Origin: Phocoena phocoena
Taxonomy: Eukaryota > Chordata > Mammalia > Artiodactyla > Phocoenidae
DNA: 64,000 nt
Reading direction: 5' to 3'
NCBI RefSeq assembly: GCF_963924675.1
Contig: NC_089220.1
Location: 171,850,761 to 171,914,760 of the forward strand
Notes under the pieces: model-generated
The model's input: the letters and a program-made list of their open reading frames with translations, nothing else
The model's database searches: none
What the model was told of the DNA's origin: nothing
Translations under genes and position numbers: made by a program
Shown here: positions 20,883 through 33,094 of the stretch, in pieces
Layout of the letters: every line of letters starts with the position of its first letter
Position numbering within the stretch: the first letter of the stretch is position 1

Positions 20883-23285
20883 GAACTGAGTTCCATAAAG
20901 CAGTGTAAAAACATATTTAAAAGAAGAAAATCAATTTATAATGATGAGCAGAGTCTTAGAATTCTACCTTCAAAAAAATCAAAATTTTATCTCAGTTTCT
21001 TCCATAAGAACTTTAGGTTTTACTATATAGCATCTCAGGATTAGAACTGAGTAGTGTGAAATTGTACCTGTGACCTGCAGCAGTTATATGGAGTGGCTTT
21101 TCTGGAAATTGCCCACCCTTGAATAATGCTTTTCTGTGCACTTTAAGCAAGCAGTGTGCTGGTCTAACAGGAGGCATGGGTGGCCAACAGGGAAGGACAG
21201 AGACTGGGAGAAATGGACCAGGAACACACAGCAGAGGTCCCCAGTTAATTAGAAATAAAGCCTGGATTCAAACCTATGTCCCCAACTTCCATCATGGAGT
21301 TTCTTCAGCTACACCTTTGAAGTCAAGTTTAGAGAATGGTTGGATATGAAGTCTGGGAAGAAAGAAGAATCAAAGATGACTCTAAGACTGGAGACTGGAA
21401 AAAGGATGGTACTGCTGTCATAATTACGAGCATCAGGAGGTAGTCCTTACTAGAGTTCCCTGGTGAGAAGGTTTAGCTGTCACTAGGTAGTAAACAGGCT
21501 CAGATCTTAGAGAAGGGACTTGTCTGTGCCTGGGACAAGCTATTCTCAGAAAGCCAAGCTGGCTTAAAAGCTTACATATCAGAGTGCAGGGATTGTTGGA
21601 ATGTTGGGGAGCAAGCCTGTGCAGATATTAGGGAGCCCAAAGGCAAAACAATCCACAGGAATGATTAGCCTGCTCTGTAACGAGCAAAGTCTGTGAAAGA
21701 ATCAGAAAGAAAGGGGCTACTGAGAACATTATGGTATATGTATAATATATAACAAGAATGGTTCTGTGTAATTTCTGGGACATAAAGCAATAGTTTGGGA
21801 ATTTTTTGTACCAGTAAATAAGTGTATTGCTATTAAAATACACTTTTGGATCATTAGCAGAAATCAACGATTGTCATGGCACAAGTAACATTTCTCATCT
21901 CCATGACTGAGATGATCAACGGGCAAGATGTGATCCCGTAAGGGCAGGCAGATAAGAACTGAAGTGGTTTGAACACATATGAGGCCCTTTCCCATCAATT
22001 TGTGAAGTCACTACTAAATTACTCTAAATTCTCCCACAAAAAGTGGTTCAAAGCATAAGTGAGAAGGAAAGTTGGGTTGGCGGGGGGGGACAAGGTATTT
22101 ATAAGGGAGTAATTAGAAGTTAGTTTGGAGGGTAGTTATTTGAGATATATTCAAAGTATCTATATTAGGTGTGTGTTCTAACCTCCCCCCCAATAAAAGG
22201 TCCTTGAATTTCTGAAAAGCCCTTGCATCTCTGCAATTCAAGGACTCAGAAAGCAGAAAAGTTGCCTAGACTCTAGGTAACCAGTAAAACTGTTAGCAGC
22301 AACCGTACAAGTAAAGTGTCTGTGCTGGGTCCCAGCTGGGCTGCCTCAGTGCCCAGAGACTTGAACAAAATGCCTCTACTGCCCGGTGGAAAGTGTTTGG
22401 TCCTCTCTACGGAATTACACTGACTCCCTCTGTAAGAAGAAAAATGCCAGCAGGGAACAGAATTGTGCACCACTGAGGATATGATCAGGAATATATATGG
22501 AAACCAGTGACAAAGACTTCTGGCATCTTTCAAAATTCAGGAGAAACAATGAGGGTCGGGCTTTCTGAGTAATTAAAAATACCTATGAATCAGACAGCAC
22601 AAATGTCAGCAAGTTTTCTATGTTGCATTGCTTTGAATCTCTTTGGATTAGTATCATTCGGACATATTTAGGGAACAGAAAACCTTCACAGCCAATACAA
22701 TTGGTAAAAAGATTTTAGAAATCACTGTACACCTTTCTTTTGCGCCCTTCAAAAAAAGACATATTCCAATATCTGATTCCAGTGATTGTAATCTGTGGCA
22801 AAAATAAAGAAAATAAAATTATGTTAAAATAAGATAGTGAAGAAACAAAAATTTCATGAAAGGTTTTTCTTAGACTTTGAAACTAGCCAGTCCCCAATAT
22901 GCAGGGTGTATATCATGGTCCTACAGAAAGGGTGCTTGTCACAATATTTTATAGTAGGCTTTTTAAAGATGGAAACCTACATAAGCACCTGTATTTAAGG
23001 ATACAAGACAAAAACATGATTTCAACCGTGGGGGAATCTTTCTAAATTATTCTGAACAAAATTGCTCACCAACTTATACTGCCACGTGGTTTTCTTGGAG
23101 CAGTCAAGACATTTGGTCACTCATGTGCCTTTGCACATCATAGTACCATATAGAAGAATTTAGCTGATTGGGTCTTTTGAAAGTTATGGTAAAAATAAAT
23201 ACGATTCAAATGAAACAGTTTGGTGGACAGGGCTCTGTGGAAATAGCCATTAGGGTGGTGATCATGAGATTCAAAATTAAATCAG
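20883..23285. other. Mostly unique DNA, no gene seen
   Basis: This 2.4-kb stretch has no confident gene. The part at about 21330-21430 (AAGATGACTCTAAGACTGGA) resembles the same ancient repeat as 23715-24440. A G-run lies at 22081-22089 and a C-run at 22185-22190. Short frames at 21119-21349, 21628-21867 and 22273-22533 have no motifs. Confidence 0.5.
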
Positions 23286-23400
23286 AGAATTCCTTGTAGT
23301 CCAGTGGTTAGGACTCTGCCCTTCCACTGCAGAGGGCCTAGGTTCAATCCCTGGTTGGGGAATTAAGATTCTGCAAGGCATGTGATACAGCCAAAAAATT
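23286..23400 (+). mobile_element. CHR-type SINE, short form
   Basis: A roughly 115-bp tRNA-derived SINE: ATTCCTTGTAGTCCAGTGGT, then CTGCAGAGGGCCTAGGTTCA (B box-like), then a GATACAGCCAAAAAA end. It is more diverged than the 200-bp copies, so probably older. The A/T-rich flanks hide any TSD. Confidence 0.82.
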
Positions 23401-23443
23401 TTTTTTTAATTTTTAAATGTTTTTAAATTAAAAAATAAAAACA

Positions 23444-23656
23444 GGGCTTCCCTGGTGGCACAGAGGTTGAGAGTCCGCCTGTCGATGCAGGGGACACGGG
23501 TTCATGCCCCGGTCCAGGAAGATCCCACATGCCGCGGAGCGGCTGGGCCCATGAGCCATGGCCACTGAGCCTGCGTGTCCGGAGCCTGTGCTCCGCAACA
23601 GGAGAGGCCACAACAGTTGAGAGGCCCGCGTACCGCAAAAAAAACCAAAACAAAAT
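23444..23656 (+). mobile_element. CHR SINE, full-length
   Basis: The body from GGGCTTCCCTGGTGGCACAG to CGTACCGC is complete, followed by an A-rich tail with C interruptions. A 12-bp A-rich TSD, AAAATAAAAACA, lies at 23432-23443 and 23657-23668. It lies just downstream of the short-form SINE. Confidence 0.88.
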
Positions 23657-23714
23657 AAAATAAAAACAAAAATGGCGTACTAATTCTCTTGGTCTAAAAA
23701 AAAATTGAGTTCAA

Positions 23715-24460
23715 TTCAGGAAACATTTGCTAGTTTTATATGTAATGATTTAGAGGTGTTCTAAATTTGGGGAGATAGAATGAGACATGTTTCTTTCTGT
23801 CAAAGTCTTCACAGACTAGAGGTAAAGCCAAGACTATAACTCCGTAACAAAGGTATATGTCACAGTGCCATAGACATGAAATCCTCCAAAGAAAATTCCC
23901 AGTGACCAGGGAACCTCTGGGCAGAAGGCCTCCAGAGGAGGTAGCATTTGAAGAAGTCCCTTGATGGAAAGGGATGGGAGAGAGAGCAAAGAGAACAGAA
24001 AATGTGTGTACTTGGAAAGGCAGGGCATCAAATGGGATGGACACAGAGGGGCCACGTGGGAAATAAGTGTGAGAAGAGCATTTGGGGCTGATCGTGTAGG
24101 GCTATTAAGCTCTAAGCCAAGGGCCGGCACTTTGTTCTGTAGGCAACAAGGGGACAGCACAGGCTTTCTAGAGGAAGAGCAACGTGATTAGATCTGTATT
24201 TCAGGCCAAGCATTCAGGCGGCCATATGTGGGGTGGACAGCAGCCAGGAGTGACTGCCGCAGGAGGCCAGTTCCAGAAATTGCTACAAGATTCCAGGTAA
24301 GAGGATATGAGAGCAGCGGGAACAGTAAGTGGGGTATGGCCAGAGGGAAATGAAATGAGGCAAGGGGTAGAGAGTCAGGTGACAAGCTAGAAACAACAGG
24401 ACTCGGAGACCTTGTTGCTATAGGGATAAGAGGAAGGTGCGGAAGTGAAGACGCCTGAAT
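23715..24460 (+). repeat. Ancient interspersed repeat (possibly L2-related)
   Basis: The sequence has a chain of phrases familiar from one ancient mammalian consensus: CAGAGGAGGTAGCATTTGAA, GCTGATCGTGTAGGGCTATT, CTAGAGGAAGAGCAACGTGA, GCCAGTTCCAGAAATTGCTA. The same family occurs at 25243-25640 and 62915-63880. I am not sure of the family name. Frames within it at 23736-24191 are not genes. Confidence 0.55.
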
Positions 24461-24532
24461 TTGTTCTCTTTACTTCTTACTTGGAAGTGATTTCAGACTA
24501 TAGAAAAAAAAAAAATAGTATAAAGAACTCCT

Positions 24533-24737
24533 GGGCTGCCCTGGTGGCGCAGTGGTTGAGAGTCCGCCTGCCGATGCAGGGGACGCGGGTTCGCGCCCCG
24601 GTCCGGGAAGATCCCACATGCCGCGGAGCGGCTGGGCCCGTGAGCCAAGGCCGCTGAGCCTGCGCATCCGGAGCCTGGGCTCCTCAACGGGAGAGGCCAC
24701 AACAGTGAGAGGCCGCGTACCGCAAAAAAAAAAAAAA
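24533..24737 (+). mobile_element. CHR SINE, full-length
   Basis: The body starts GGGCTGCCCTGGTGGCGCAG and ends GGCCGCGTACCGC plus an 18-A tail. An 11-bp TSD has one mismatch (AAAGAACTCCT at 24522-24532; AAAGAATTCCT at 24738-24748). CpG sites are still frequent (GGACGCGGGTTCGCGCCCCG), suggesting a young copy. Confidence 0.92.
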
Positions 24738-24748
24738 AAAGAATTCCT

Positions 24749-25242
24749 AAGTCCCCTCACCCAGAATTCCCAAATGCTGCATTTCTATCATTCTCTCTCT
24801 CCCTCTTTATTTCCTTACACATATCATTTTTTTTCTGAAAAACAAAATTCCTGACCTCCAAATACCAAAGATGATGAAGTTCTGAGCTTCCTGGTATTGC
24901 AAAACTTGTGACAAAAAGTAATCTAGAGTGTGAATATGAAAAAAGAGAGGCAGGGTGTGTTGGGAGCCACACAATGCCAAGAGACTAGGAAGGAACACAA
25001 AAATGTCCTGCAAACCTTTTCCTAATGTTTATCTCACCAGTAGGTGTTCCTCTTCTGATTAGAAAGGTTACCCTTTTCTAGCAAGTGTACAACTCTGAAA
25101 GGGTCACAGGCAGAGCAGAGACTGGGACGAAGGAGCACTCGCTTCCCCAGCTGGTTCAGCCAAATGCATACTGGTGACCAGATACTGCAGCAGATCAAAC
25201 TAGACATTAACCTAGATATTACTCCCTCCCCCTACTCTGAAT
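24749..25242. other. Unassigned DNA
   Basis: No gene or named repeat is recognised. Confidence 0.45.
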
Positions 25243-25640
25243 CTTTCATTCATTCATTCACTCAACAAGTAGTAAGGGCTTAATATGTCAGACACTTTTC
25301 TACATACTGGAAATTCAACAGTGAGCAAAACTAAGTCCCATGCTTTAATGAAACTTATGTGCGTAGTGGGGAGAAAGAGACAATAAACAAACAAATATGC
25401 ATCATGAGAGGATAAGGTTTATGAAGAACAGCTGAGCAAGGTTAAAAGGTAAAGAGTGTCAGTCCAGGTTTAGGGAGCTACCTTAGATTAGGAGGTCAGG
25501 AAGGGCTTCTCTGATAAAGTGGTATCTGAGCAGAGACCAACTGAAAAGTGGGGGTGAGCCATGGAGATACCTGTATAAGGAGAGCGTTTCCAAGAGAAGG
25601 ACAAGAGAGAATAAAGGTACTGAACTGGGAGCATGGTTAG
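25243..25640 (+). repeat. Ancient interspersed repeat (same family as 23715-24460)
   Basis: It starts with TTCATTCATTCATTCACTCA, then the segments ACACTTTTCTACATACTGGA, GAGAAAGAGACAATAAACAA and AGGAAGGGCTTCTCTGATAA follow in the consensus order. It is non-coding. Confidence 0.55.
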
Positions 25641-25664
25641 TGACCTGGGCAATGCCAAGGAGAC

Positions 25665-26640
25665 TTCTATTAAATTGGATATAAACTTAAAGCAACTATC
25701 AAAACACAAAAACAAAGAATTCTAGTTAATAAGCCAACAGAGGATATTAAATGGAAACATAAAAAAATGCTCAAATCCAAAGAAGGCAGAATAAGAGGAA
25801 AAGAGGAACCAAGGGACATGGCACAGATAGACAGCAAATACAGTATCCCCTGCTTTTCACAATTTCAATTTATGCCACTTCACTTTTCAAAGCCCTATGA
25901 TAGTACCTGTTTTTGCTAGCCAAAAGAAATCCAAAGAGGATTTTCACTTTTATGAAAAAAGATAATTGCTTCCTTGCTTCACACTATTTTGGCTTACAAA
26001 AGTTTTCACAGGAATGCTCTACTTTTGGATTGTGGGGAAAACCTGTAGTGAGATAAAAAGCTCAAACATAATCATATCAGTAATCACATTAAATATAAAT
26101 GGTCTAAACACTGGATTAAAAGGCAGAGATAGTTATAGTGGACAAACCCCAACAATTGTCTGCCTATAAAAAACACATTTTAAATAAAAAGACACAAATT
26201 GATTAAAAGCAAACGAGTGAAAAAAAACATAGTCTGAAATCTAATAAAAAGAAAGCTGGACTGGCTACATTAATATCAGACAAAGTAGGTTCCAGAACAA
26301 AGATTATTTTGCAGGATAAAGAAGGTCATTTCATAAAGAGTAGAGAATAAGGGATCAGTTCATTAAGAGGACAGTAATCCTGACTTAAACCCCTAATAAG
26401 AGAGCTTTAAAATCCATGAAGCAAAGACTGATAGAACTGCAGGAATAAATACAGAGATCCACAGTATCATCAGGTATTTTACTACCTCTCTCACAATAAC
26501 TGCTGGAAGAAGTATAAGTTGGACAAGAATACAGTAGAGTTGGACAAAATCGACTAAGTTGACCTAATTGACATTTAGAGAATTCTCTACACGAAAACAG
26601 TCAAAACCACATTCTTCTCAATTACACACAGAACATTTAC
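25665..26640 (+). mobile_element. Very old L1 (L1M-type) ORF2 5' region, split
   Basis: A diverged L1 with ORF1-ORF2 region phrases. In the left part, AATAAGCCAACAGAGGATAT occurs near 25727 and AGACAGCAAATA near 25829. After a 209-bp insertion it resumes with ATCATATCAGTAATCACATT, AAATGGTCTAAACACTGG, AGAAAGCTGGACTGGCTACA and GGTCATTTCATAAAGAG. These encode the endonuclease N-terminus with stops. Ends are approximate. Confidence 0.65.
25839..26047 (+). mobile_element. Small DNA-transposon-like insertion in old L1
   Basis: 209 bp of foreign sequence splits the old L1. Ends are loosely inverted: TACAGTATCCCC at 25839 and GGGGAAAACCTGTA at 26034-26047. TA lies at both edges, as expected for a TA-target (Tc1/mariner-like) non-autonomous element. 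The body has internal near-repeats of CACTTTT-type phrases. I do not recognise the family for certain, and strand is arbitrary. Confidence 0.5.
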
Positions 26641-27069
26641 CTACACTGGATATACACCTCATTTGCATTACTTGCAAGAGCATTCAATGATCAACATGGT
26701 ATCCTTCCCACTCTGGCCCACAATGAGCCATCTGCCTTCTAACGTCTTCTTTTCTTTTTAGTTTCATGGATAAAAACAAACATAAGCATAAAGTTTCTAT
26801 TCTGCTAAGAAAAATCCATGGGCCAGACCATAAACTAAAGCTCAGTCCACCCATCTTATTCTCCTGGTCTACTTGTTTGGTTAGCCAACAAAACATGGCT
26901 CACTTTGCTTCTCCACTCTAAAGTATTCTGTTCACCCTTAAATCAACTCCAAGTCAAACTTTGAGTTTGCACCACATTGCTATGCTTGAAGAATTTTTAA
27001 TATTCACTACCATGGGGTTGCAATAGACACCACTCATTTGAAATAATCATATTTAACACCATTAAGTTA
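26641..27069. other. Unassigned DNA
   Basis: No gene is seen. The 70-codon frame at 26684-26896 has no motif. Confidence 0.45.
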
Positions 27070-27245
27070 ATGAAAATGCCATCTAGTTGTAGGGCTCCCA
27101 GATTTAGCAAATGAAAGCACAGAACAGAAGCCCAGTTAAATTTGAATTTCAGATAAACAACAAGTAATTTTTTAGTGTAGGCATGTCCCAAATTTTGCAT
27201 GGGGTACGTGTATTTTAGATTACCTGGAAACATCAGTTCAGGAGC
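27070..27245 (+). repeat. Ancient DNA-transposon-like fossil
   Basis: The phrases AGGGCTCCCAGATTTAGCAA, TTTGAATTTCAGATAAACAA, and GTCCCAAATTTTGCATGGGG match a common ancient non-autonomous mammalian repeat that I recognise by pattern but cannot name with certainty. Orientation is arbitrary. Confidence 0.5.
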
Positions 27246-27995
27246 ACATGGTAAAATCTTGTAGTGAAGGATTAGAAGGCCACAGTGCCTATATGTGGTG
27301 GGAAGTGAAGAACTATGGGATCCCAAGCAAAGCAAAAACAGAAGAGAGTGACCACAAGAAGCACAGAATCTGTGCAACCAAGATCTGATACAGGAATAAC
27401 CTCTCTGACTTCCCCCAAGAGGTGGCTGTTTGGGGAGCATGAACACTGGTACAATGAGCCAGAGTGCAGCCCATGAAGCCTACATGCTACTGTACCACAT
27501 CTGTCTGGAATCTTTCTTCTGCTTCTACGTGCGGTAATTAAAATAATGCAGCTACTGCTATTTTTATGGCTGTATATTGCTCTCACTTTCAAAATGAAAG
27601 CTTTAATCTATAATCGCATACCAAGGCTCTTGAGTAAAGGATACAGTCTTTATTCATAAAGCCCTTCCCTCAAGTAACCGCTCTGCATGGGTTAGATTAA
27701 GCGAGAGAGGGAAAAGGAGGGGGACAAAGGAGGAGGAAGCAAGAGAGGAAATATGAATAAAATTGCTTTTGCTAATAATGAACTTGTAGTTATACGAGGC
27801 AAGGAAAATGGATATGCTTTAAGAATTCCTCAGGGCTACGGCAATCCTTATTTCTACATTTTCAACCTCTAATTTGAGCTGTTTCTTATAAAAAGAATAA
27901 AGCCATACAGTCTTAGAATAGCAGTAGGCTAATATAGCTTTGCGCACAGTACACTGACTGCAACAACCAATCCTGTTGAAAACGGAGACATCAAA
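27246..27995. other. Unique DNA, no gene seen
   Basis: Overlapping frames at 26997-27446 and 27272-27592 have no family motif and no supporting splice context. A purine-rich patch lies at 27700-27750. Confidence 0.45.
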
Positions 27996-28005
27996 ACATC
28001 AATGG

Positions 28006-28413
28006 GGGCTTCCCTGGTGGCGCAGTGGTTAAGAATCCACCTGCCAATGCAGGGGACATGGGTTCGAGCCCTGGTCTGGGAAGATGCTGCGGAGCAACTA
28101 AGCCCGTGTGCCACAACTACTGAGCCTGCGCTCTTGAGCCCACAAGCCACAACTACTGAGCCCGTGTGCCACAACTACTGAGCCTGTGCTCTAGAGCCCG
28201 TGAGCCACAACTACGGAGCCCGTGAGCCACAACTACTGAGCCCACGTGCCTGGAGCCCGTGCTCCGCAACAAGAGAAGCCACTGCAACGAGAAGCCCGTG
28301 CACCACAACGAAGAGTAGCCCCCGCTAGCCAAAACTAGAGAAAGCCCACGCGCAGCAACAAAGACCCAACACAGCCAAAAATAAAATAAATAAAATTTAA
28401 AAAAACCCAAAAG
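28006..28413 (+). mobile_element. CHR SINE, long form with internal tandem units
   Basis: The tRNA-like start GGCTTCCCTGGTGGCGCAG is followed by GGTTCGAGCCCTGGTCTGGG (B box). The body contains five copies of a phrase like CCACAACTACTGAGCC between about 28109 and 28245, and the element ends CAACACAGCCAAAAATAAAA. Candidate TSD ACATCAATGG (27996-28005) and ACATCAGTGG (28414-28423), one mismatch. The copy at 43657 has only three such units. Frames at 27929-28410 are SINE shadows. Confidence 0.88.
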
Positions 28414-28423
28414 ACATCAGTGG

Positions 28424-30804
28424 ATCCCTATCTTCAGACAAGACTATTCCTATCTTGCTCAGGCCAAAGAGAATTGATTCTAATTTGGGGGGCGGGACAG
28501 GAGAAATTCTTAGGGGAATGAGACTACACATCTTGTTTGCTAAATTATTTTAGTCTTTCCTGCCAAAATAAGCAGGATGTTCTTCCCCATAACTGACCCC
28601 AATAACTCCCATTGTAGTTCAGGTTGACATCCTTTGAGATCTATTAATATGGTCCATGGAGAAAAAGAAGAGCTAGTTACTCTCTTATGGACAGTCCTCA
28701 TTCAGGCATTGAAAAATCCTGACTAAATAACTCCATCAGCCTTCTCCCAGATTTAATCATTTCAGGTCTTATTAATCAGCCCTATTTTTCAAGCCTTTGT
28801 TCATTTTTCATCATTAGTTACACCGTTGCATAAAGATCAGGGCATAAACCCTTTGAAAGAGTGAAAAACTCAAATAATTCATTCCAACAAATGAAATGTT
28901 AATCTGTTGCTATGCAGCAGCGCTGGGTTCATTAGATGCCTTTGCTAGTTGTACCATCTGCAGTTCTCCTCCTTTTATCCCACCAGCTTTGGAACATTTT
29001 AAAGGGTGGGATGTGTCATAACCCATTTATTGTGACTAAATACCACATCACATCTCTGTTTTCTATAAGACAAAACAAAGCTTGTCGCAATTGGACTAAT
29101 AGCTCTTAATGAGGTTTATGTTCTTTACGATTTTTTAAAACATTCTTCTAAGAGACACATTTTCAATTTGAGTAACTGTTTAATTAATGACTCTAAAGCA
29201 ATTTGGTGATACACGAATAGCATTTAGCACACATTCTAAATAATCATGACTGCTATTCTGGGCCAAATGCACTGAATTTTCATGGTAAGAGGCATGTCAA
29301 TAAAATAATTTCTGGTAAGCTTCATCAAGACTCTGGGAAAACTTGTAACATATAGCAAACAGGTAAGTTTGCCCTTTTACACTCTTATTACCCACCTATG
29401 TGTTCTCTACTCACCTCCTGAACTGTGCCCTCCAACCCATAATAGGCACTCAGAGTTTTCCTGCCCATTCTGGGTGTCAGGACTCCTCCAACTGCACCAT
29501 CTGTCTCCACCCTATCACCACCCCATGACTGATACTGCTTGCTCTGGGACAACAACTCAGATATTTGCCAAAATCTACCTTTCCTATAATCTTTTCCCCA
29601 AAGGCTCTTCCCTGCTAGGTGTTGAATAACTAGTCCAATAAATTCACCTGCTCCAATGACTTTTAAATTCTTTAGGTGAAAATACTATAATCTGAGAGAG
29701 TAATTTTTTTGTTTTTGTTTTTTAAAGGTTTGCTATAATTATTTTAATAAAATATTTTCCTGGAAGACATCTTTCCCAGAAACATTTTAGCATTCTATCA
29801 CACAAATGATGATTGTTTTGAGGGATCCAGATCAAAGTTCATTCAGAGCAAAGATTCTTTATGAATAATAAGTAATATAAATAAAAAATGACCACTTCAA
29901 TTTTTTCTATTTCCATTCACTTTGCCAAGCCACTTATTCAATAGCTACCTAAAGTTTATAACTAGGCATTTGCTCAAACTTCTCCACCTGATAAGGTGAC
30001 TAAGTTCTGTCAAAACTTTCCCCGGTGGTATATGCCCAAAGAAATGGTACTGGTCCATCTTATCCAGTTAAATCAAAATTTCCCTTTAAACTTAGGGCTT
30101 TATAACTGATGGCTTCCAAATTGTATGTTTAGCAAATATAAAAGAATCCCTCTTCAGTGGTCTGCTGGAGCAGGCTGGCATCAACTGGTAACAGGTGATT
30201 GTAAGCACCTCTGAGAGCGTAATTTAATGGTGGGGGGGGTATCCTTTGACCATTAAAAGGAATATTGGGTGCTAGGTTTTTTAAAACTCGTCTCATGAAT
30301 CCACAAATTTATCCTCATTTCCATCTTTTCCATAGCTTCCTCACACACTATAGGTATTACCTTAGCACCGTCCAGAGTGACCTTACATATGGATAGGTAA
30401 ATTTCCTCTTCCTTCAGTTGAATGTACTGTATTATTTATTCATTAACATTGAAGTCACAGCCAACACACTTTAACTCATGCCTTAACAAAGCTATCTAAC
30501 ACACCTATTTTCTTGGTAAGGTACATCACAGCCTTCTTGCACATAGGAACACGAGGCAACACTTCAGCATTATGTTTAGGGCCATTTTAAACAGCAAAAC
30601 ACACACCAAAAAATGCACAAAAACATGATAAAACTTGCCTCCAAACAGACCACCAAAAGGACACTTGTTTATTTTATGAGAGCTGAGACAGGAAGGTAGA
30701 GTATTGCCTTGCTCAGCCTCAGCTAAGAGGAACAGGCACATTGGGCAACTCACATTATTTGCAGTTCCACAACCTCAAAGCCTCACAAGCATTGATTTTT
30801 GGGG
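28424..30804. other. Repeat-poor DNA, no gene seen
   Basis: This is 2.4 kb without a recognised transposon, one of the longest such stretches here. Frames such as 29369-29629 and 30526-30753 have no known motif. The part at 28850-29290 contains several TAAT-core words (for example TTAATTAATGA at about 29182-29192) and CTTAATGAGG, of the kind found in conserved non-coding DNA. A G-run lies at 30230-30238. Function is unknown. Confidence 0.4.
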
Positions 30805-32314
30805 TAATATGCATCAAAAATAACAAAATGTTTAGGTATAATTTTAACTAAGTAGGTGAAATATCTGTACACCAAAAACTATGAAACATTGATGGGATAA
30901 ATTAAAGTAGACACAAATATATGGAAAGGTATTCAGTGTTCATGGAATAAAAGATTTAATATTGTTAAAACGTCCATACTACCCAAAGTGATCTACAGAG
31001 CCAAGGTAATTCCTATCAAAATTCCAAGGGCATTTTTCACAGAAATAGAAAAATCAATCCTCAAGTAATCTTGACCAAGAAGAACAAAACTGAAGGCATT
31101 ATATTTCCTGATTCAAATTATATTAGAAAGCTACAGAAATCAAAACAATATGGTACTGGCATACAAACAGACATAAAGACAGATGGAACAGAAATGGAGA
31201 GCCCAGAATTAAACCTACGCATATTTGGTCAACTAATTTTTGACAAGAGTGCCAAGAATGCACAATGAGGAAAGGATAATGTCTTCATCAAATGGTACTG
31301 GGAAAACTGGATATCCACATGAAAAGAATGAAATGGACCCTTAACTTACACTATACACAAAAATCAACCCAAAATGGATCAAAGACTTAAAACCTGAAAC
31401 CATGAAACTTCTAGAATAAAACATAGGGGTAAAGCTCTTTGATACTGGTCTTGACAATGATTTTTTTGTATATGTCACAAAAGGCACAGGAGACAAAAGC
31501 AAAAAAAAAAAAATTGGGATTACATCAAACTAAAAAGCTTCTGCACACCAAAGGAAACAATCAACAAAATGAACAGGTAACCCATGGAATGGAAGAACAT
31601 ATTTGCAAACCATATATCTGATAAGAGGTTAATATCCAAACCACATAAGGAACTCATGAAACTCAATGCAAAGGACATATAAATAATCTGATTTTAAAAT
31701 GGACAAAAGACCTGAATAGACATTTCTCCAAAGAATACATAAAAAGGCCAAGAAGTATACAAAAAGGTGCTCAATATCAGTAATCATCAGGGAAATGTAA
31801 ATCAAAACCATAATAAGGTGTCAAGATGTTAAGATGGCCATTATTAAGATGGCCATTATTTTTTAAAAACACAAGAGATGACAAGTGTTGGCAAGGATAT
31901 AGGGAAAAGGGAACTCTTAGACACTATTGGTAGAAATGTAAATTGGTACAGCCATTATGGAAAATAGTATGCAGTTGCCTCAATAATTTAAAAATAGAAA
32001 TATTGTATGGTCCAGCAACCTCACTTCTGGATATACATCCAAAGGAATTGAAAGCAGGGTGTTGAAGAGATATCTACACTCCCATGTTCTTTGCAGCATT
32101 ATTCACAATAGCCAAGATATGGAAACAACCTAAGGGTCCATCAGTGGATGAATAAAGAATATGCAGTATATATATGAAATGGAATATTATTCAGTCATGA
32201 GAAAGAAAGGAATATTGCCACCTTCAAAAACATTGGTGAATGTGGAGGGCATTATGTTAAGTGAAATAAACCAGACAGAAATAATGTATGATCTCACTTA
32301 TATATGGAATCTAA
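30805..32314 (+). pseudogene. L1 ORF2 C-terminal remnant
   Basis: Broken frames recall the L1 ORF2 C-terminus: [17 protein letters not shown] near 31215-31265, and a terminal MEYYSVMRKKGIL and DLTYIWNLK stretch at 32161-32310. The expected stop region is GAATCTAAA at about 32308-32314. The Cys/His segment around 31900 has lost most of its cysteines. It is non-functional. Confidence 0.75.
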
Positions 32315-32712
32315 AAGAGACACTCATAGAAGCAGAGGGTAGAATCAGGGGTTACCAGGGGCTGGGGCAAACGAGCAATGGGGAGGTGAAGGTTGAAGGG
32401 TAGGAAGTTTCAGTTATACAAGTTCTGGAGATCTACCATACAGCACAGTGCCTATAGCTAACAATGTTGTACTGTATACTTAAAGTTGCTAAGAGGGTAG
32501 ATCTCACGTTAAGTGTTCTTACAAAACAACAATAACAAAGAGGGCAGGAGGAAACTTTGGGAGGTGATAGATATGATAGATACCTTGATGGTCTCGATGG
32601 TAGTGATGATATCACAGGTGTATACTCATCTCCAAACTCATCTAGATGTATACATTAAATACGGACAGCTTTTTATATGTTAATCATACCTCAAAAATGG
32701 TTTAAAAAAGAA
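30805..32712 (+). mobile_element. Old L1, 5'-truncated, plus strand
   Basis: This starts in the ORF2 C-terminal half and runs to a 3' UTR ending CATACCTCAAAAATGGTTTA plus A. It is strongly diverged and includes a 15-bp tandem duplication at 31831-31860. The 3' UTR type differs from that of the cetacean-specific elements, so it is older. Confidence 0.8.
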
Positions 32713-32774
32713 ATACCTTTAGTGAATAAATGAGTTTGGAAATTCAGAACCCATGAATAATGAGGACTGACTGC

Positions 32775-32880
32775 ATTATCTTCATTGAATGGATGAAGAA
32801 ACAGAGGTAGACAGGGTAAGTAATTTGCTTAACTTTCTGGATCCAAATCCTATGTATAAACTATTATGTCACAGCATTTT
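32775..32880 (-). repeat. MIR fragment, minus strand
   Basis: GGATGAAGAAACAGAGGTAG, then GTAAGTAATTTGCTTAACTT and GGATCCAAATCCTATG follow the reversed MIR core order (GAGGAAACTGAGGC to AAGTAACTTGCCC). Confidence 0.6.
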
Positions 32881-33094
32881 CCATATGACTTTTGCACTTT
32901 CCTATTGAGTGATATCTTTTGTCCAGTCTTGGTAAAAAGTGAAAACAAACATTGGATATCCCCAATTTATGTACCATGGAACACTGATTTCTTCACTTAG
33001 AGATGCATTCTATGCCCATCCTTCTCTACATGACAGAGGAAATCTGTCTTCTGATGAATCTAAACTGCTAAAATTCAGAATTGGTGTTGAAATG

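Noticed and set aside
28086..28270. Repeated units that might be a CRISPR-like or satellite array
   Set aside because: The units lie inside a CHR SINE with tRNA-like head and flanking TSD; the host is a mammal.
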